In this document: positions 52,800 to 61,638 of the stretch, piece after piece
Layout of the letters: each line of letters starts with the position of its first letter
Numbering within the stretch: the first letter of the stretch is position 1
Assembly: GCF_002952215.1 (NCBI RefSeq)
Contig: NZ_CP022600.1
Span: forward strand, 3,100,001 to 3,164,000
Direction of reading: 5' to 3'
Length of the DNA: 64,000 bases
Origin: Porphyrobacter sp. HT-58-2
GTDB lineage: Bacteria; Pseudomonadota; Alphaproteobacteria; Sphingomonadales; Sphingomonadaceae
Notes under the pieces: generated by a model
Seen by the model: only the letters and a program-made list of their open reading frames with translations
Told to the model about the DNA's origin: nothing
Databases searched by the model: none
Position numbers and translations under genes: made by a program

Positions 52800-53627
52800 A
52801 TGAGCAGGATCTCCAATCAAGCGATGTTCGAACGAATCCGCGCCTTTTTCAGCCCCCCGCCTCCGCCGCGCCTGCCGACGGTGCCGGATGGCAGGCGCTA
52901 TTATGCGATTGGTGACATTCATGGGCGGCTTGACCTGTTCGACGCGCTGATCGCGGCGATCGAAGCTGAAATCGCTGCCGCACCGGGCCTCGACCACCGC
53001 ATCATCCTGCTCGGCGACCTCGTCGATCGCGGGCCGGACAGCGCGGGTGTGATTGCGCGCACGAAAGCCTGGCAACAGACCCGCAAAGTGCGCGTGCTGG
53101 CCGGCAATCACGAAGAGATGTTCCTCGCCGCCTTCGAAAAGCCCGAGGCTTTGCGCCACTTCCTCAAGCATGGCGGGCGCGAGACGCTGCTGAGCTATGG
53201 CCTCTCCACCAAGCAGCTGGCGACGCTCGATCTGGAGGCGATCTTCGCGCGCCTGCCCAAGCTCGTCACACAGGCGACCCGCGATTACATCGCCGGGTTC
53301 GAAACCATGATCCGCGCGGGCGACTATGTCTTCGTCCATGCCGGAATCGACCCCTCATGTCCGCTGTCCGAACAGAAGCGCAGCGACCTCCTGTGGATCC
53401 GCGAGCGTTTTCTCAGTCACGAAGGCCCACTGGAGAAGGTGGTGGTCCACGGTCACACCATCTTCCAGCGCGTGATGGATTGCGGCAACCGGATTGGCAT
53501 TGACACTGGCGCTTTCCGTTCGGGTGTGCTTACAGCGCTCGTGCTCGAGGGCGACCAGCGGCGCATCCTGCAAGCCCGCGCAAATGACGGGCGACCGGCG
53601 GAAGTCTTCCACGGTGACAGGGCGTAA
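52800..53627 (+). CDS. Metallophosphoesterase (serine/threonine phosphatase-like)
   Basis: A 275-residue calcineurin-type phosphoesterase. The metal-binding motifs are intact: YYAIGDIHGRLDLFDALI, IILLGDLVDRGPDS, VLAGNHEEMFL, then FVHAGIDP and VVVHGHTIF. These are typical of the PrpA-like or diadenosine tetraphosphatase group. An in-frame ATG at 52824 opens MFERIRAFFSP and could be the real start, since no clear ribosome site precedes either. It is 57 bases before ugd, on the same strand. The physiological substrate is unknown. Confidence 0.88.
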   Translation: MSRISNQAMFERIRAFFSPPPPPRLPTVPDGRRYYAIGDIHGRLDLFDALIAAIEAEIAAAPGLDHRIILLGDLVDRGPDSAGVIARTKAWQQTRKVRVLAGNHEEMFLAAFEKPEALRHFLKHGGRETLLSYGLSTKQLATLDLEAIFARLPKLVTQATRDYIAGFETMIRAGDYVFVHAGIDPSCPLSEQKRSDLLWIRERFLSHEGPLEKVVVHGHTIFQRVMDCGNRIGIDTGAFRSGVLTALVLEGDQRRILQARANDGRPAEVFHGDRA

Positions 53628-53684
53628 CACGGGTCGCACGTCGCAGCGCCAACCGACGTGGACTTCTCTTGAAGGCGGCATTTC

Positions 53685-54995
53685 ATGAAGATTGCGATGG
53701 TGGGTTCGGGCTATGTCGGGCTCGTGTCTGGAGCCTGTTTTGCCGATTTCGGACATGATGTGGTCTGCATCGACAAGGATCAGGGCAAGATCGACCGGCT
53801 CCGCGCCGGGATCATGCCGATTTACGAACCGGGTCTGGATGCGCTGGTCGAAACCAATGTGAAGGCAGGCCGTCTCAGCTTCACCACCTCGCTGGCGGAA
53901 GGTATCAAGGGCGCGGATGCGATCTTCATTGCGGTCGGCACCCCCAGTCGGCGCGGCGATGGCCATGCCGACCTTACCTTCGTCTATGCCGTAGCGAAGG
54001 AAGTGGGCGAAAGCCTCGCCAATGATGCGGTGGTGGTCACCAAGTCGACCGTCCCGGTCGGCACCGGCGACGAAGTCGAGCGGATCATCCGCGAGACGGG
54101 GACGCCGCACAAATTCGCGGTCGTCTCCAACCCCGAATTCCTGCGCGAAGGCGCTGCGATCGGCGATTTCAAGCGCCCCGACCGCATCGTCATCGGCGCC
54201 GAAGACGATTTCGGCCGCGAGGTGATGCGCGAGGTGTACCGCCCGCTGTTCCTCAATGAATCGCCGATCCTGTTCACCTCGCGCCGCACCAGCGAGCTGA
54301 TCAAGTACGCCGCCAACGCCTTCCTTGCGACCAAGATCACCTTCATCAACGAGATGGCCGATCTGTGCGAGAAGGTCGGTGCAAACGTGCAAGACGTGAG
54401 CCGCGGCATCGGCATGGACAACCGCATCGGTGCCAAGTTCCTGCACGCCGGGCCGGGCTATGGCGGCTCGTGCTTTCCCAAGGACACCCTCGCGCTGCTC
54501 AAGACCGCCGAGGATTATGACAGCCCAACCCGGATCGTCGAGGCGGTAGTCAAGGTCAACGACAGCCGCAAGCGGGCGATGGGCCGCAAGGTGGTCGACG
54601 CGCTCGGCGGGGCCGAGGCGGCGCGCGGCAAGAAGGCCGCGCTGCTCGGCCTGACCTTCAAGCCCAACACCGATGACATGCGCGACAGCCCTGCGATTGC
54701 GGTCGCCCAGACGCTGATGGATGCAGGCGTTGCGGTCGCGGCCTATGACCCCGAGGGCATGGAGCAGGCCCGCCCGCTGCTTCCCGAGGTCACCATGTGC
54801 GAGAACGCCTACGAGGCGATCGAAGGCGCCGACGTGGTGGTGATCGTGACCGAATGGGACGCCTTCCGCGCGCTCGACCTCAAGCGCGTCAAGGAACTCG
54901 CCAAGGCCCCCGTCATGGTCGACCTGCGCAACGTCTACAAACCCGAAGACATGCGCGCCGCCGGTTTCGCTTACACTAGCGTCGGGCGGGCGTAA
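53685..54995 (+). CDS. ugd: UDP-glucose 6-dehydrogenase
   Basis: A 436-residue enzyme that oxidises UDP-glucose to UDP-glucuronate, a precursor for exopolysaccharide or lipid modification. The N-terminal NAD site is KIAMVGSGYVGLVSGACFAD, the hinge helix follows, and the catalytic loop GPGYGGSCFPKDTLAL carries nucleophile Cys263. The C-terminal UDP-binding region includes VDLRNVYKPEDM. The length is that of the short UGD form. A hairpin repeat starts 3 bases after its stop. Confidence 0.96.
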   Translation: MKIAMVGSGYVGLVSGACFADFGHDVVCIDKDQGKIDRLRAGIMPIYEPGLDALVETNVKAGRLSFTTSLAEGIKGADAIFIAVGTPSRRGDGHADLTFVYAVAKEVGESLANDAVVVTKSTVPVGTGDEVERIIRETGTPHKFAVVSNPEFLREGAAIGDFKRPDRIVIGAEDDFGREVMREVYRPLFLNESPILFTSRRTSELIKYAANAFLATKITFINEMADLCEKVGANVQDVSRGIGMDNRIGAKFLHAGPGYGGSCFPKDTLALLKTAEDYDSPTRIVEAVVKVNDSRKRAMGRKVVDALGGAEAARGKKAALLGLTFKPNTDDMRDSPAIAVAQTLMDAGVAVAAYDPEGMEQARPLLPEVTMCENAYEAIEGADVVVIVTEWDAFRALDLKRVKELAKAPVMVDLRNVYKPEDMRAAGFAYTSVGRA

Positions 54996-54998
54996 TCT

Positions 54999-55069
54999 GT
55001 TTTGCGAACGCGCCTCCGCGCGTTCGTCCTCGGTGCTGTTTCAAGCCCTGCGGGCTTGAGCACCTGCGG
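54999..55069 (+). repeat. Hairpin repeat, copy B (just after ugd)
   Basis: It starts 3 bases after the ugd stop, like copy A after queE. It holds CGTCCTCGGTGCTGTTTC, then AAGCCC-TGC-GGGCTT, then GAGCACCTGCGG. Outer GGTGC/GCACC is identical to copy A, while the inner stem has a different sequence that still pairs. This is the pattern of a conserved RNA hairpin. An extra GAACGCG / CGCGCGTTC hairpin lies at its left. Confidence 0.7.
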
Positions 55070-55150
55070 CTCGCGCCGTGCGCTCGCGGCCCGTCCGATG
55101 GCGGGCCGAAAATCGCCAAACCTCTCTTGTGGCTGTGGCATCGGTCGTGT

Positions 55151-55183
55151 CAGCGACCGCAAGGCCGAACGGCCGCCCGCAGC
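55151..55183 (-). repeat. Second module of the hairpin repeat, inverted copy
   Basis: The minus strand reads CTGCGGGCGGCCG-T-TCGGCCTTGCGG, matching the module at 43921-43946 except for one internal base. In copy A the two modules are adjacent on the same strand; here they are inverted and separated by about 80 bases. The palindrome GCCGTTCGGC in its centre forms a short stem. Confidence 0.6.
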
Positions 55184-55252
55184 GATGCGACCGTCAGTTC
55201 GCGTGAGCGAGGATTTCGTAGCCCGGAGGGGCTGCGGAAAACAAAAAACATA

Positions 55253-55675
55253 TCAGGGGGCCATCATAAGCCGGGTTCTGTCTCCTCAGGCTGTATCCCT
55301 TGCGGGACGGGCCTGCGGTGGCAGCCATTCATCTGGGCCGTCGGTTGCCCGGCGGCTCTAGCAGCCAACCCGGGTCTCTCGGCGCGAAACACGCCTGCCC
55401 TTCTTGCGAAAGGCGCGAGACCCCTATTCGGCCTTGCTCCGGGTGGGGTTTGCCATGCGGTGACTGTTGCCAGCCCCCCGGTGCGCTTTTACCGCACCCT
55501 TTCACCCTTGCCTGTGCGCCCTTGCGGGCAGCCATCGGCGGTTTGCTCTCTGTGGCACTTTCCCTTGCCCCGGACGTGATCCGGAGCCGGCGGGCGTTAC
55601 CCGCCACCCTTGTTTCGTGGAGCCCGGACTTTCCTCGCATCCTTACGGACACGCGGCTGCCTCAGGCCCCCTGAC
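55253..55675 (-). ncRNA. rnpB: RNase P RNA (bacterial type A)
   Basis: The RNA subunit that trims the 5' leader of pre-tRNA. On the minus strand the conserved 5' P4 strand GAGGAAAGTCCGGGCTCC lies at 55636-55619. Near the 3' end the ACAGAACCCGGCTTAT stretch (55281-55266) completes P4. The ends pair as P1: TCAGGGGGCC at 55674-55665 with GGCCCCCTGA at 55262-55253. A run of T (TATGTTTTTTG) follows as terminator. Length of about 420 nt is typical. It starts 34 bases after the AmpD gene ends, so it may have its own promoter within that gene. Confidence 0.96.
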
Positions 55676-55708
55676 GGGGATGCCAATAGGCTGCGAACTG
55701 TCGAAAAG

Positions 55709-56431
55709 CTAGCGAGTCCTGCCCTGATCGCGGTCGAGCAGCAATTGCCACAGGATCGCCGCCACCTCACCATCAGGGATGCCGGTAATGTGTTCAGGCC
55801 GCCAGCGGCGCTCAAAGGCCTCCACCGCCTTGGCCTGATCGGTAATGTCGTAACCAAAGCGTTCCAGCGCAAGGAAGAAGCTGCCTTCGTTGTGGAACGG
55901 ATTGCCCGCTGCAAGGCTGGTCGGGCGCGGCAGGCACAGCTTGTATTGCGCCAGCCGCTCCCACGGGAACAGCTCGCCCGGATCCACTTTCCGCATCGGC
56001 GCGACATCGGAATGGCCGACAACATTGGCACGCGGGATGTCGTACTGCTTCACGATCCGCGCGAGCAAAGGGATCAGCGCATTGATCTGCGCCTCGGCGA
56101 ACCCACGGTAGCCGCCGTTCTCGGGCGCGTGGCCCGGATGATCGAGCTCGATCCCGATGCTCGCCGAATTGACGTCGGGAATCCCGCGCCAGTAACTTGC
56201 CCCGGCGTGCCATGCGCGGCGATCCTCGGGAACAAGACGGATCACCTCGCCATCTTCTGTGATGCAGTAATGCGCGCTGACCGAGGCCTCAGGATCGCAC
56301 ATCCGCGCCAACGCGGTCTCGACCGGCTTCATCTCGGTATAGTGGAGCACCACCATCGAAATCGGCGCCGTGCGCTCACCATGATTGGGGGAGGAAACCT
56401 CGCGGTGGATCAGTTCGTCGCCCCCCTCCAT
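55709..56431 (-). CDS. ampD: N-acetylmuramoyl-L-alanine amidase, AmpD-type
   Basis: A zinc amidase of 240 residues (Amidase_2 fold) that cleaves anhydro-muropeptides in peptidoglycan recycling. The metal His is at 30 in MVVLHYTEM, and the later HSDVAPMRKVDPGELFPW carries the other zinc ligands; SAHYCITEDGEVIRLVPE and AWHAGASYW are family blocks. No signal peptide, in line with a cytoplasmic AmpD. It is directly upstream of rnpB and 6 bases after the ChpT-like gene, so the three may be transcribed together. Confidence 0.9.
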   Translation of the reverse strand: MEGGDELIHREVSSPNHGERTAPISMVVLHYTEMKPVETALARMCDPEASVSAHYCITEDGEVIRLVPEDRRAWHAGASYWRGIPDVNSASIGIELDHPGHAPENGGYRGFAEAQINALIPLLARIVKQYDIPRANVVGHSDVAPMRKVDPGELFPWERLAQYKLCLPRPTSLAAGNPFHNEGSFFLALERFGYDITDQAKAVEAFERRWRPEHITGIPDGEVAAILWQLLLDRDQGRTR

Positions 56432-56437
56432 CGCGTG

Positions 56438-57091
56438 TCAGCCGATCATGCCCTCAGGTTCGGGCAGCACCGCGCCCAACACCAGCGCCCCGTCACCCAG
56501 TTTGTACTGGAGGCCGCCTTCCATCTCCTCGGCCAGCACCGCGATCATATGCGCGGCGGCGGTGCGGGAGGTGATCTCGCCCTCGTCAAGATCGCCCTGC
56601 AGCGCGCGGCCAATGGTCTCGTCGAAGGCGATCCGGTCGCCCCGCGCCCGAGCCACGATCTCCACCGCGCCCTCGCGCCGCTCCGCGCCGATATCCAGCG
56701 TCCCGCCACGCACCAGCGCATCGAGCGCAATCTGAGCGAGGTTGAGCAGCACCTTGACCGCGGGCTTGGGCAGGCTCGGTTCGGCAATCGCCCAATTGAC
56801 TTCGACCCGCTTGGCATCGGAGGCCAGCGCGTCGATCACGATCCTCGCCTCATCCACCGGGATTGCTTCGCCAAAGCCCCCCGCGGCCCCGAAAGCGAGG
56901 CGGAAGAACTTGAGCTTGTCGGTGCTGATCCGGGCCGACTGTTCAAGCAGTTCGACCACCTTGCCGCGCATTTCCGGGTCCTGCTCGTCCGCGAGCAGTT
57001 CGAGCCCGTTGGCGAGCGCGCCCACTGGCGAGAGCATATCGTGGCACAGGCGCGAACACAGCATCGCGGCAAGATCGGTCTGGGAAATCAT
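56438..57091 (-). CDS. chpT: ChpT-like histidine phosphotransferase
   Basis: A 217-residue phosphorelay protein. The H-box LCHDMLSPVGALANGLELL carries the phosphoacceptor His17. The second half is a degenerate, Bergerat-like domain (ALASDAKRVEVNWAI, VKVLLNLAQIALDALVRGG) that dimerises but does not bind ATP in the family. In Caulobacter, ChpT passes phosphate from CckA to CtrA and CpdR, controlling the cell cycle. The neighbouring AmpD amidase and JAMM peptidase are co-oriented. Confidence 0.88.
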   Translation of the reverse strand: MISQTDLAAMLCSRLCHDMLSPVGALANGLELLADEQDPEMRGKVVELLEQSARISTDKLKFFRLAFGAAGGFGEAIPVDEARIVIDALASDAKRVEVNWAIAEPSLPKPAVKVLLNLAQIALDALVRGGTLDIGAERREGAVEIVARARGDRIAFDETIGRALQGDLDEGEITSRTAAAHMIAVLAEEMEGGLQYKLGDGALVLGAVLPEPEGMIG

Positions 57092-57100
57092 GGGCCTTAC

Positions 57101-57496
57101 CTAACCATCGATCAGGGATAAGGGAAGTGGGCTGAACCCTGCCTCGCCGTCGAGCCAGAAGCGCACCTCATCGCCTGCAATGATCGCCCAAACCCGTCCG
57201 TCACCGGCCGCCGAGGCGCGGTCGGTCGCGGAAGGCGCCGCCTCGCCCACGGGATGCGAGTGATAGTATCCGATCACCTGCCCCCCACCGCTGCGCGCGG
57301 CCCGGTGCGCGTCGATCAGGGCCTGGGGGTCGATCTCGAAGTGGGTAGCGGGCGTGGAGTGGACGTTGGCAGCCGGGCGTGCCGCGGTGATGCGGGCGCC
57401 ATCCCCAAGCAGAATGCCGCAGGCCTCCAGCGGATGAGCCGCAGCTGCATGGGCGCGCAACTGGCTGAGGGCTTTGCTTGTCACTTCGATCAGCAT
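57101..57496 (-). CDS. JAMM/Mov34-type metallopeptidase
   Basis: A 131-residue protein of the MPN/JAMM family. The zinc signature is intact: E in HPLEACGILLG, then HSHPVGEAAPSATD (H-x-H-P...S-x2-D). Bacterial relatives (RadC-unlike, Mec/Rri1-like) process ubiquitin-like or sulphur-carrier proteins, but the target here is unknown. The ATG at 57496 is chosen as the domain start. The pseudouridine synthase begins within a few bases on the other strand. Confidence 0.85.
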   Translation of the reverse strand: MLIEVTSKALSQLRAHAAAAHPLEACGILLGDGARITAARPAANVHSTPATHFEIDPQALIDAHRAARSGGGQVIGYYHSHPVGEAAPSATDRASAAGDGRVWAIIAGDEVRFWLDGEAGFSPLPLSLIDG

Positions 57497-57501
57497 CGCG
57501 C

Positions 57502-58476
57502 ATGGCCATAGCATGTCCGCGCGCGAAATCATCACCGGCACTATCACTGCCCCCAGGTTCAGGCGCACGCCTCGACAAGGCCCTTGCCGAAGCCGCCGGC
57601 CTCAGCCGTGCGCGGGTGCAGGCGTTGATTGACGAGGGGCGGGTCGAAATTGCCGGAAAGCCTGCCACCAGTGCTTCGATGAAAGTCGCCGAAGGCACGG
57701 CGTTTCGCATCACCGTTCCCCCTGCCATCGACGCCGCGGCAGCGCCGGAGGACATTCCGCTCGCAATCGCCTTTGAAGACGCCCACCTGATCGTCGTCGA
57801 CAAGCCTGCCGGGCTGGTCGTCCATCCTGCAGCCGGGAACCTCACGGGTACCCTGGTCAATGCCCTGCTGCACCATTGCCGGGGCGAGCTGAGTGGCATT
57901 GGCGGGGTCGCGCGGCCGGGGATCGTCCACCGGATCGACAAGGATACATCCGGGCTCCTCGTGGTCGCCAAGACCGACGCGGCGCATGAAGGCCTGGCCG
58001 CGCAATTCGCCGCACATAGTGTCCACCGCCGCTACGTCGCTGTGTGCGCGGGGCATCCCAGCCCGGCCGAAGGCACGATCGACGCGCGCATCGGTCGTTC
58101 GGACGCCGACCGAAAGAAAATGACGGTGCTCGCCAACAATTCCTCGCGCGGCAAATCGGCGATCACCCATTACACAGTGATCGATCGGCTGGCAGGCGCT
58201 GCCGTGATCGAATGCCGGCTGGAAACCGGGCGCACCCACCAGGTGCGCGTTCACTGTGCGTCAATCGGCCATCCTTTACTGGGAGACCCTGTCTATGGCC
58301 GCACACCCGAATCCCTGCGCCCGGTGCTTGAGCGAACCGGCTTTGCCCGGCAGGCGCTGCACGCCGCAGAACTCGGCTTCCAGCACCCGGTCACGCAGGA
58401 AATGGTGCAATTTCGGAGCGATCTGCCCGCCGACATGACGGAACTGATCGACCAACTGCGGCATTGTAATCGATGA
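57502..58476 (+). CDS. RluD-type 23S rRNA pseudouridine synthase (possible N-terminal frameshift)
   Basis: An enzyme of about 324 residues that makes pseudouridine in 23S rRNA. The S4 region GARLDKALAEAAGLSRARVQALI is followed by the RluA-family core GIVHRIDKDTSGLLVVAKT (catalytic Asp146) and RTHQVRVHCASIGHPLLGDPVYGR. The chosen ATG gives the leader MAIACPRAKSSPALSLPPGSG. A second ATG at 57513, in another frame, gives MSAREIITGTITAP and would join GSGARLDKAL if one C were lost from the CCCCC run (57550-57554). Both look possible, so the start is uncertain. Confidence 0.85.
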   Translation: MAIACPRAKSSPALSLPPGSGARLDKALAEAAGLSRARVQALIDEGRVEIAGKPATSASMKVAEGTAFRITVPPAIDAAAAPEDIPLAIAFEDAHLIVVDKPAGLVVHPAAGNLTGTLVNALLHHCRGELSGIGGVARPGIVHRIDKDTSGLLVVAKTDAAHEGLAAQFAAHSVHRRYVAVCAGHPSPAEGTIDARIGRSDADRKKMTVLANNSSRGKSAITHYTVIDRLAGAAVIECRLETGRTHQVRVHCASIGHPLLGDPVYGRTPESLRPVLERTGFARQALHAAELGFQHPVTQEMVQFRSDLPADMTELIDQLRHCNR

Positions 58477-58592
58477 AACACGCATACATCTGACGAATCT
58501 TCGCGTATAACCGTAACCCGTGGCCCAGTTCACGGGATGCCCATCAGGGGTCTCGTGCAAAGCGGTCGACGACAGAAAGGTTAGGTAAACCA

Positions 58593-59498
58593 GTGACCAA
58601 GTCCAAAACCTCGCCGGTCCCGGCGCTGAGCGGTGAGCAGAGCCTCAACCGCTATCTTGCCGAGATCCGCAAGTTCCCGGTGCTCACCGCCGAGCAGGAA
58701 TACATGCTCGCCAAGCGTTATGCCGAGCACGAGGACCCGGAAGCCGCCGCCCAGCTCGTCTCCAGCCACCTGCGGCTCGTCGCGAAGATCGCGATGGGAT
58801 ACCGCGGCTATGGCCTGCCGGTTGCCGATCTGATTTCGGAAGGCAACGTGGGCCTGATGCAGGGCGTCAAGAAGTTCGAACCCGATCGCGGCTTCCGCCT
58901 CGCGACCTATGCGATGTGGTGGATCAAGGCCTCGATCCAGGAATATATCCTGCGTTCGTGGAGCCTCGTGAAGATGGGCACCACTGCGGCGCAGAAGAAG
59001 CTGTTCTTCAACCTTCGCCGGATGAAGAAGAACCTCGACGCCTACGAGGACAGCGACCTGCGTCCTGACGATCTCGCCAAGATCGCGACCGACCTCGGCG
59101 TGCCCGAGCAGGAAGTGATCAACATGAACCGCCGGATGATGATGGGCGGCGACGGGTCCTTGAACACGCCGATGCGCGGGGGCGAGGAAGGCTCGGGCGA
59201 ATGGCAGGACTGGCTGGCGGATGATCGCCCGCTGCAGGACGAAACCGTGGCCGAGGCCGAAGAATCGCAGATGCGCATGGAAATGCTCTCAGAAGCGATG
59301 AACAGCCTCAACGAACGCGAACGCCACATCCTGACCGAACGGCGCCTGACCGAAAAGCCGCAGACGCTGGAGGAATTGTCGCAGGAATACGACGTCAGCC
59401 GCGAACGCATCCGCCAGATCGAAGTACGGGCGTTTGAAAAGCTGCAAAAGGCCATGCAGCGGATCGCTGGCGAAAGGCTGCTGCCCGGCATGGCCTGA
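58593..59498 (+). CDS. rpoH: RNA polymerase sigma-32 factor RpoH
   Basis: The heat-shock sigma factor, 301 residues. It has region 2 (DLISEGNVGLMQGVKKFEPD and YAMWWIKASIQEYILRSW), the RpoH box QKKLFFNLRRMKKN, and region 4 (ELSQEYDVSRERIRQIEVRA). The start is a GTG, with AAGGTTAGG about 10 bases upstream. The 116-base upstream gap must contain its promoter. A hairpin ending in TCTTTC follows the gene and overlaps the ribosome site of the next gene. Confidence 0.96.
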   Translation: MTKSKTSPVPALSGEQSLNRYLAEIRKFPVLTAEQEYMLAKRYAEHEDPEAAAQLVSSHLRLVAKIAMGYRGYGLPVADLISEGNVGLMQGVKKFEPDRGFRLATYAMWWIKASIQEYILRSWSLVKMGTTAAQKKLFFNLRRMKKNLDAYEDSDLRPDDLAKIATDLGVPEQEVINMNRRMMMGGDGSLNTPMRGGEEGSGEWQDWLADDRPLQDETVAEAEESQMRMEMLSEAMNSLNERERHILTERRLTEKPQTLEELSQEYDVSRERIRQIEVRAFEKLQKAMQRIAGERLLPGMA

Positions 59499-59536
59499 CG
59501 CGTGGCGTAAGGCCAGACGCTCAAGGACTTTCCAAG

Positions 59537-59571
59537 GCCCTCCTGCCGCCCTAACAAGGCTGCCGGAGGGC
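59537..59571 (+). terminator. Hairpin after rpoH overlapping the next ribosome-binding site
   Basis: GCCCTCC (59537-59543) pairs with GGAGGGC (59565-59571), followed by TCTTTC. The GGAGGG arm is also the only strong ribosome site for the gene starting at 59578. The structure could end rpoH transcripts and, in readthrough RNA, hide the next ribosome site. Confidence 0.6.
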
Positions 59572-59577
59572 TCTTTC

Positions 59578-60177
59578 ATGCAGATCATCATCCGCCACCT
59601 TGCCGCCGCCGCACTTCTGGTCGGGGCTGCGGCTGCCGCGCCTGCCCCTGCCCATGCCCAGCGCGAGGTCACCGAGACCGCCGGCGATCCCTTTGTCCAC
59701 CGTGAGGCCGGGGTCCGTTTCCCCGCCACAATCGGCGGATTCCGGCGCGGGCGGGTGTTCGAGTTCGACGGCGAGGGGCGCGATGCGAGCGTGGGTTACA
59801 AACCCCCCGCCATGCCGGGCGAGATGACGGTCTATGTCTATCCCCGCAATGGCAGCGAATGCTGGAGCCTGTTCAACAGCGCCGATCAGGCGGTGATGAA
59901 CCGGGAAGGAACCACCCGCAGGGATGAAGACCGTTCCCTGAAACTGCTGGCTGGCGGCGGGTCGGAACAGATCTCGGCACGCTATACCGTGCCTGCCGGC
60001 GCGATGGGCGCGCCGCACCCCGAACTGGTATCCTATCTGTGGGTCGGCTGCCCCACCGGAAGCGATTGGGTGGTGAAATATCGCGGATCGTTCGAGGTGA
60101 AGAACGAAAGCGAGGCGACCCGGCTTTCAGAAGCACTGTTCGCTGCGATCGACTGGACGCCGGTGCTGGCGAAGTAA
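59578..60177 (+). CDS. Secreted protein of unknown function
   Basis: A 199-residue protein starting MQIIIRHLAAAALLVGAAAA, a signal peptide ending about PAHAQ. GGAGGG lies 7 bases before the ATG; the longer frame upstream runs through rpoH. The mature part (EVTETAGDPFVHREAGVRFPATIGGF, then GEMTVYVYPRNGSECWSLF) has no family I recognise. It probably resides in the periplasm. Its two Cys are widely spaced. Confidence 0.7.
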   Translation: MQIIIRHLAAAALLVGAAAAAPAPAHAQREVTETAGDPFVHREAGVRFPATIGGFRRGRVFEFDGEGRDASVGYKPPAMPGEMTVYVYPRNGSECWSLFNSADQAVMNREGTTRRDEDRSLKLLAGGGSEQISARYTVPAGAMGAPHPELVSYLWVGCPTGSDWVVKYRGSFEVKNESEATRLSEALFAAIDWTPVLAK

Positions 60178-60211
60178 CGCGCACGCTGTTTGCGCCGCCC
60201 CGCCCCCTGGC

Positions 60212-61537
60212 TCATTGGGCCGGAGCAAGATCCAGTACCGCCGCCACCATCGCCCGCGTGCCGAGCGTGACGCTCTCCCTCGGGGCGATCTGGAACAGCG
60301 GGGAATGGTGTCCGGCCACCGCAGGCCCGCCTGCCTTGGCCGCGGCGATCCGTTCCGGCGTGGTGCCGCCAACCGCGAAGTAATAGCCCGGAACGCCGGT
60401 GTCGGGCGCGACGAAATAGGTGAAGTCCTCGGCCCCCATGTTCTGCTGTTCAAACGGCACGAAGGCCGCCGCGCCCAGCTCGCGTTGCATCACCCCGTTC
60501 AGGCGGCGGGCAAGCGCGGGATCATTGTTGGTGGTGGGCGTTCCCCACAGGCGCGTCACCGTCACCGGCAGGGTGTCAGGCAGGCCATGCGCCTTGCCGA
60601 TATTCACCGCGATCCGCTCGATCGCGGCGATCGTCTGCGCGCGAGTTTCCTCGTCATTGGCGCGCACGGTTACCTGCAACTTCGCCTCATCGGAGATGAT
60701 GTTGTGCTTTGATCCGGCATGGAAGGAACCGACTGTCACCACCACCGGAGTCAGCGGGCCGATCTCGCGCGAATCGATCGATTGCAGCGCGGTGACGATC
60801 TGCGAGGCGATGTAGACCGGGTCGCGCCCCAGATGCGGCGAGGCCCCGTGGGTGCCGATCCCCGGCACCATGATGTCGAGCGAATCCGAGCTGGAATACT
60901 GGATCCCCTCGGCCGCCGACACCTTGCCCGTTTCGAGATTGGCGGCGACGTGGAAGGCGAGCGCGTAATCGGGCTTGCCGAACCGCTGGTAAAGCCCGTC
61001 CTCCATCATCGCCTTGGCGCCGCGCACACCTTCTTCGGCGGGCTGGACGATGAACATCACCGTGCCGCTCCACTGGTCCTTCATCGCCGCCAGCCGCCGC
61101 GCGGTGCCGATCAGCGAGGTGATATGCACATCATGCCCGCAGGCGTGCATCACCGGATATTCCTTGCCATCCTCTCCGACCTGCCGCGCCTTCGAGGCAT
61201 AGGGCAGGCCCGATTTCTCCTCCACGGGCAAGCCGTCCATATCGGCGCGCAGCATGATCAGCGGGCCGTCGCCGTTGCGTATGATGCCGACCACGCCGGT
61301 CTTGCCGACGCCTTCGGTCACCTCCGCCCCGGCAGCGCGCAGTTCGGCGGCCATCTTCGCAGCGGTGCGGGTTTCCAGAAAGCCCATCTCCGGGTTCTGG
61401 TGGAAATCGACGAACAGGGAGCTGAGGTAGTTGTCATACTCCGCCTCGATCGCCGCGCGGGTTTCCGGCGCTTCGGCCAAGGCTGGCTGGGCGGCGGCAA
61501 GCGCAAAGACGCTGGCGGCGAAGTGGGACAGGCGCAT
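60212..61537 (-). CDS. M20-family amidohydrolase (secreted)
   Basis: A metalloenzyme of 441 residues related to N-acyl amino acid hydrolases and HipO-type amidohydrolases. The ATG at 61537 follows AGGGGAGA and opens a signal peptide ending QPALAEA, so the enzyme should be periplasmic. Metal ligands lie in MHACGHDVH and FIVQPAEEG, with ALAFHVAANL and GHHSPLFQIAPR. The substrate may be an N-acyl or N-aroyl amino acid or a dipeptide. It is convergent with the secreted protein and divergent from mtgA. Confidence 0.88.
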   Translation of the reverse strand: MRLSHFAASVFALAAAQPALAEAPETRAAIEAEYDNYLSSLFVDFHQNPEMGFLETRTAAKMAAELRAAGAEVTEGVGKTGVVGIIRNGDGPLIMLRADMDGLPVEEKSGLPYASKARQVGEDGKEYPVMHACGHDVHITSLIGTARRLAAMKDQWSGTVMFIVQPAEEGVRGAKAMMEDGLYQRFGKPDYALAFHVAANLETGKVSAAEGIQYSSSDSLDIMVPGIGTHGASPHLGRDPVYIASQIVTALQSIDSREIGPLTPVVVTVGSFHAGSKHNIISDEAKLQVTVRANDEETRAQTIAAIERIAVNIGKAHGLPDTLPVTVTRLWGTPTTNNDPALARRLNGVMQRELGAAAFVPFEQQNMGAEDFTYFVAPDTGVPGYYFAVGGTTPERIAAAKAGGPAVAGHHSPLFQIAPRESVTLGTRAMVAAVLDLAPAQ

Positions 61538-61638
61538 GAATATCTCCCCTAGGTTTGCGCCTTGATAGACCACGGCGCCGCACCTGCTGCAAGCGGCGAT
61601 GCTTCCCACACCCAGCGCCCTGCGCTAGAGCGGCGCGC

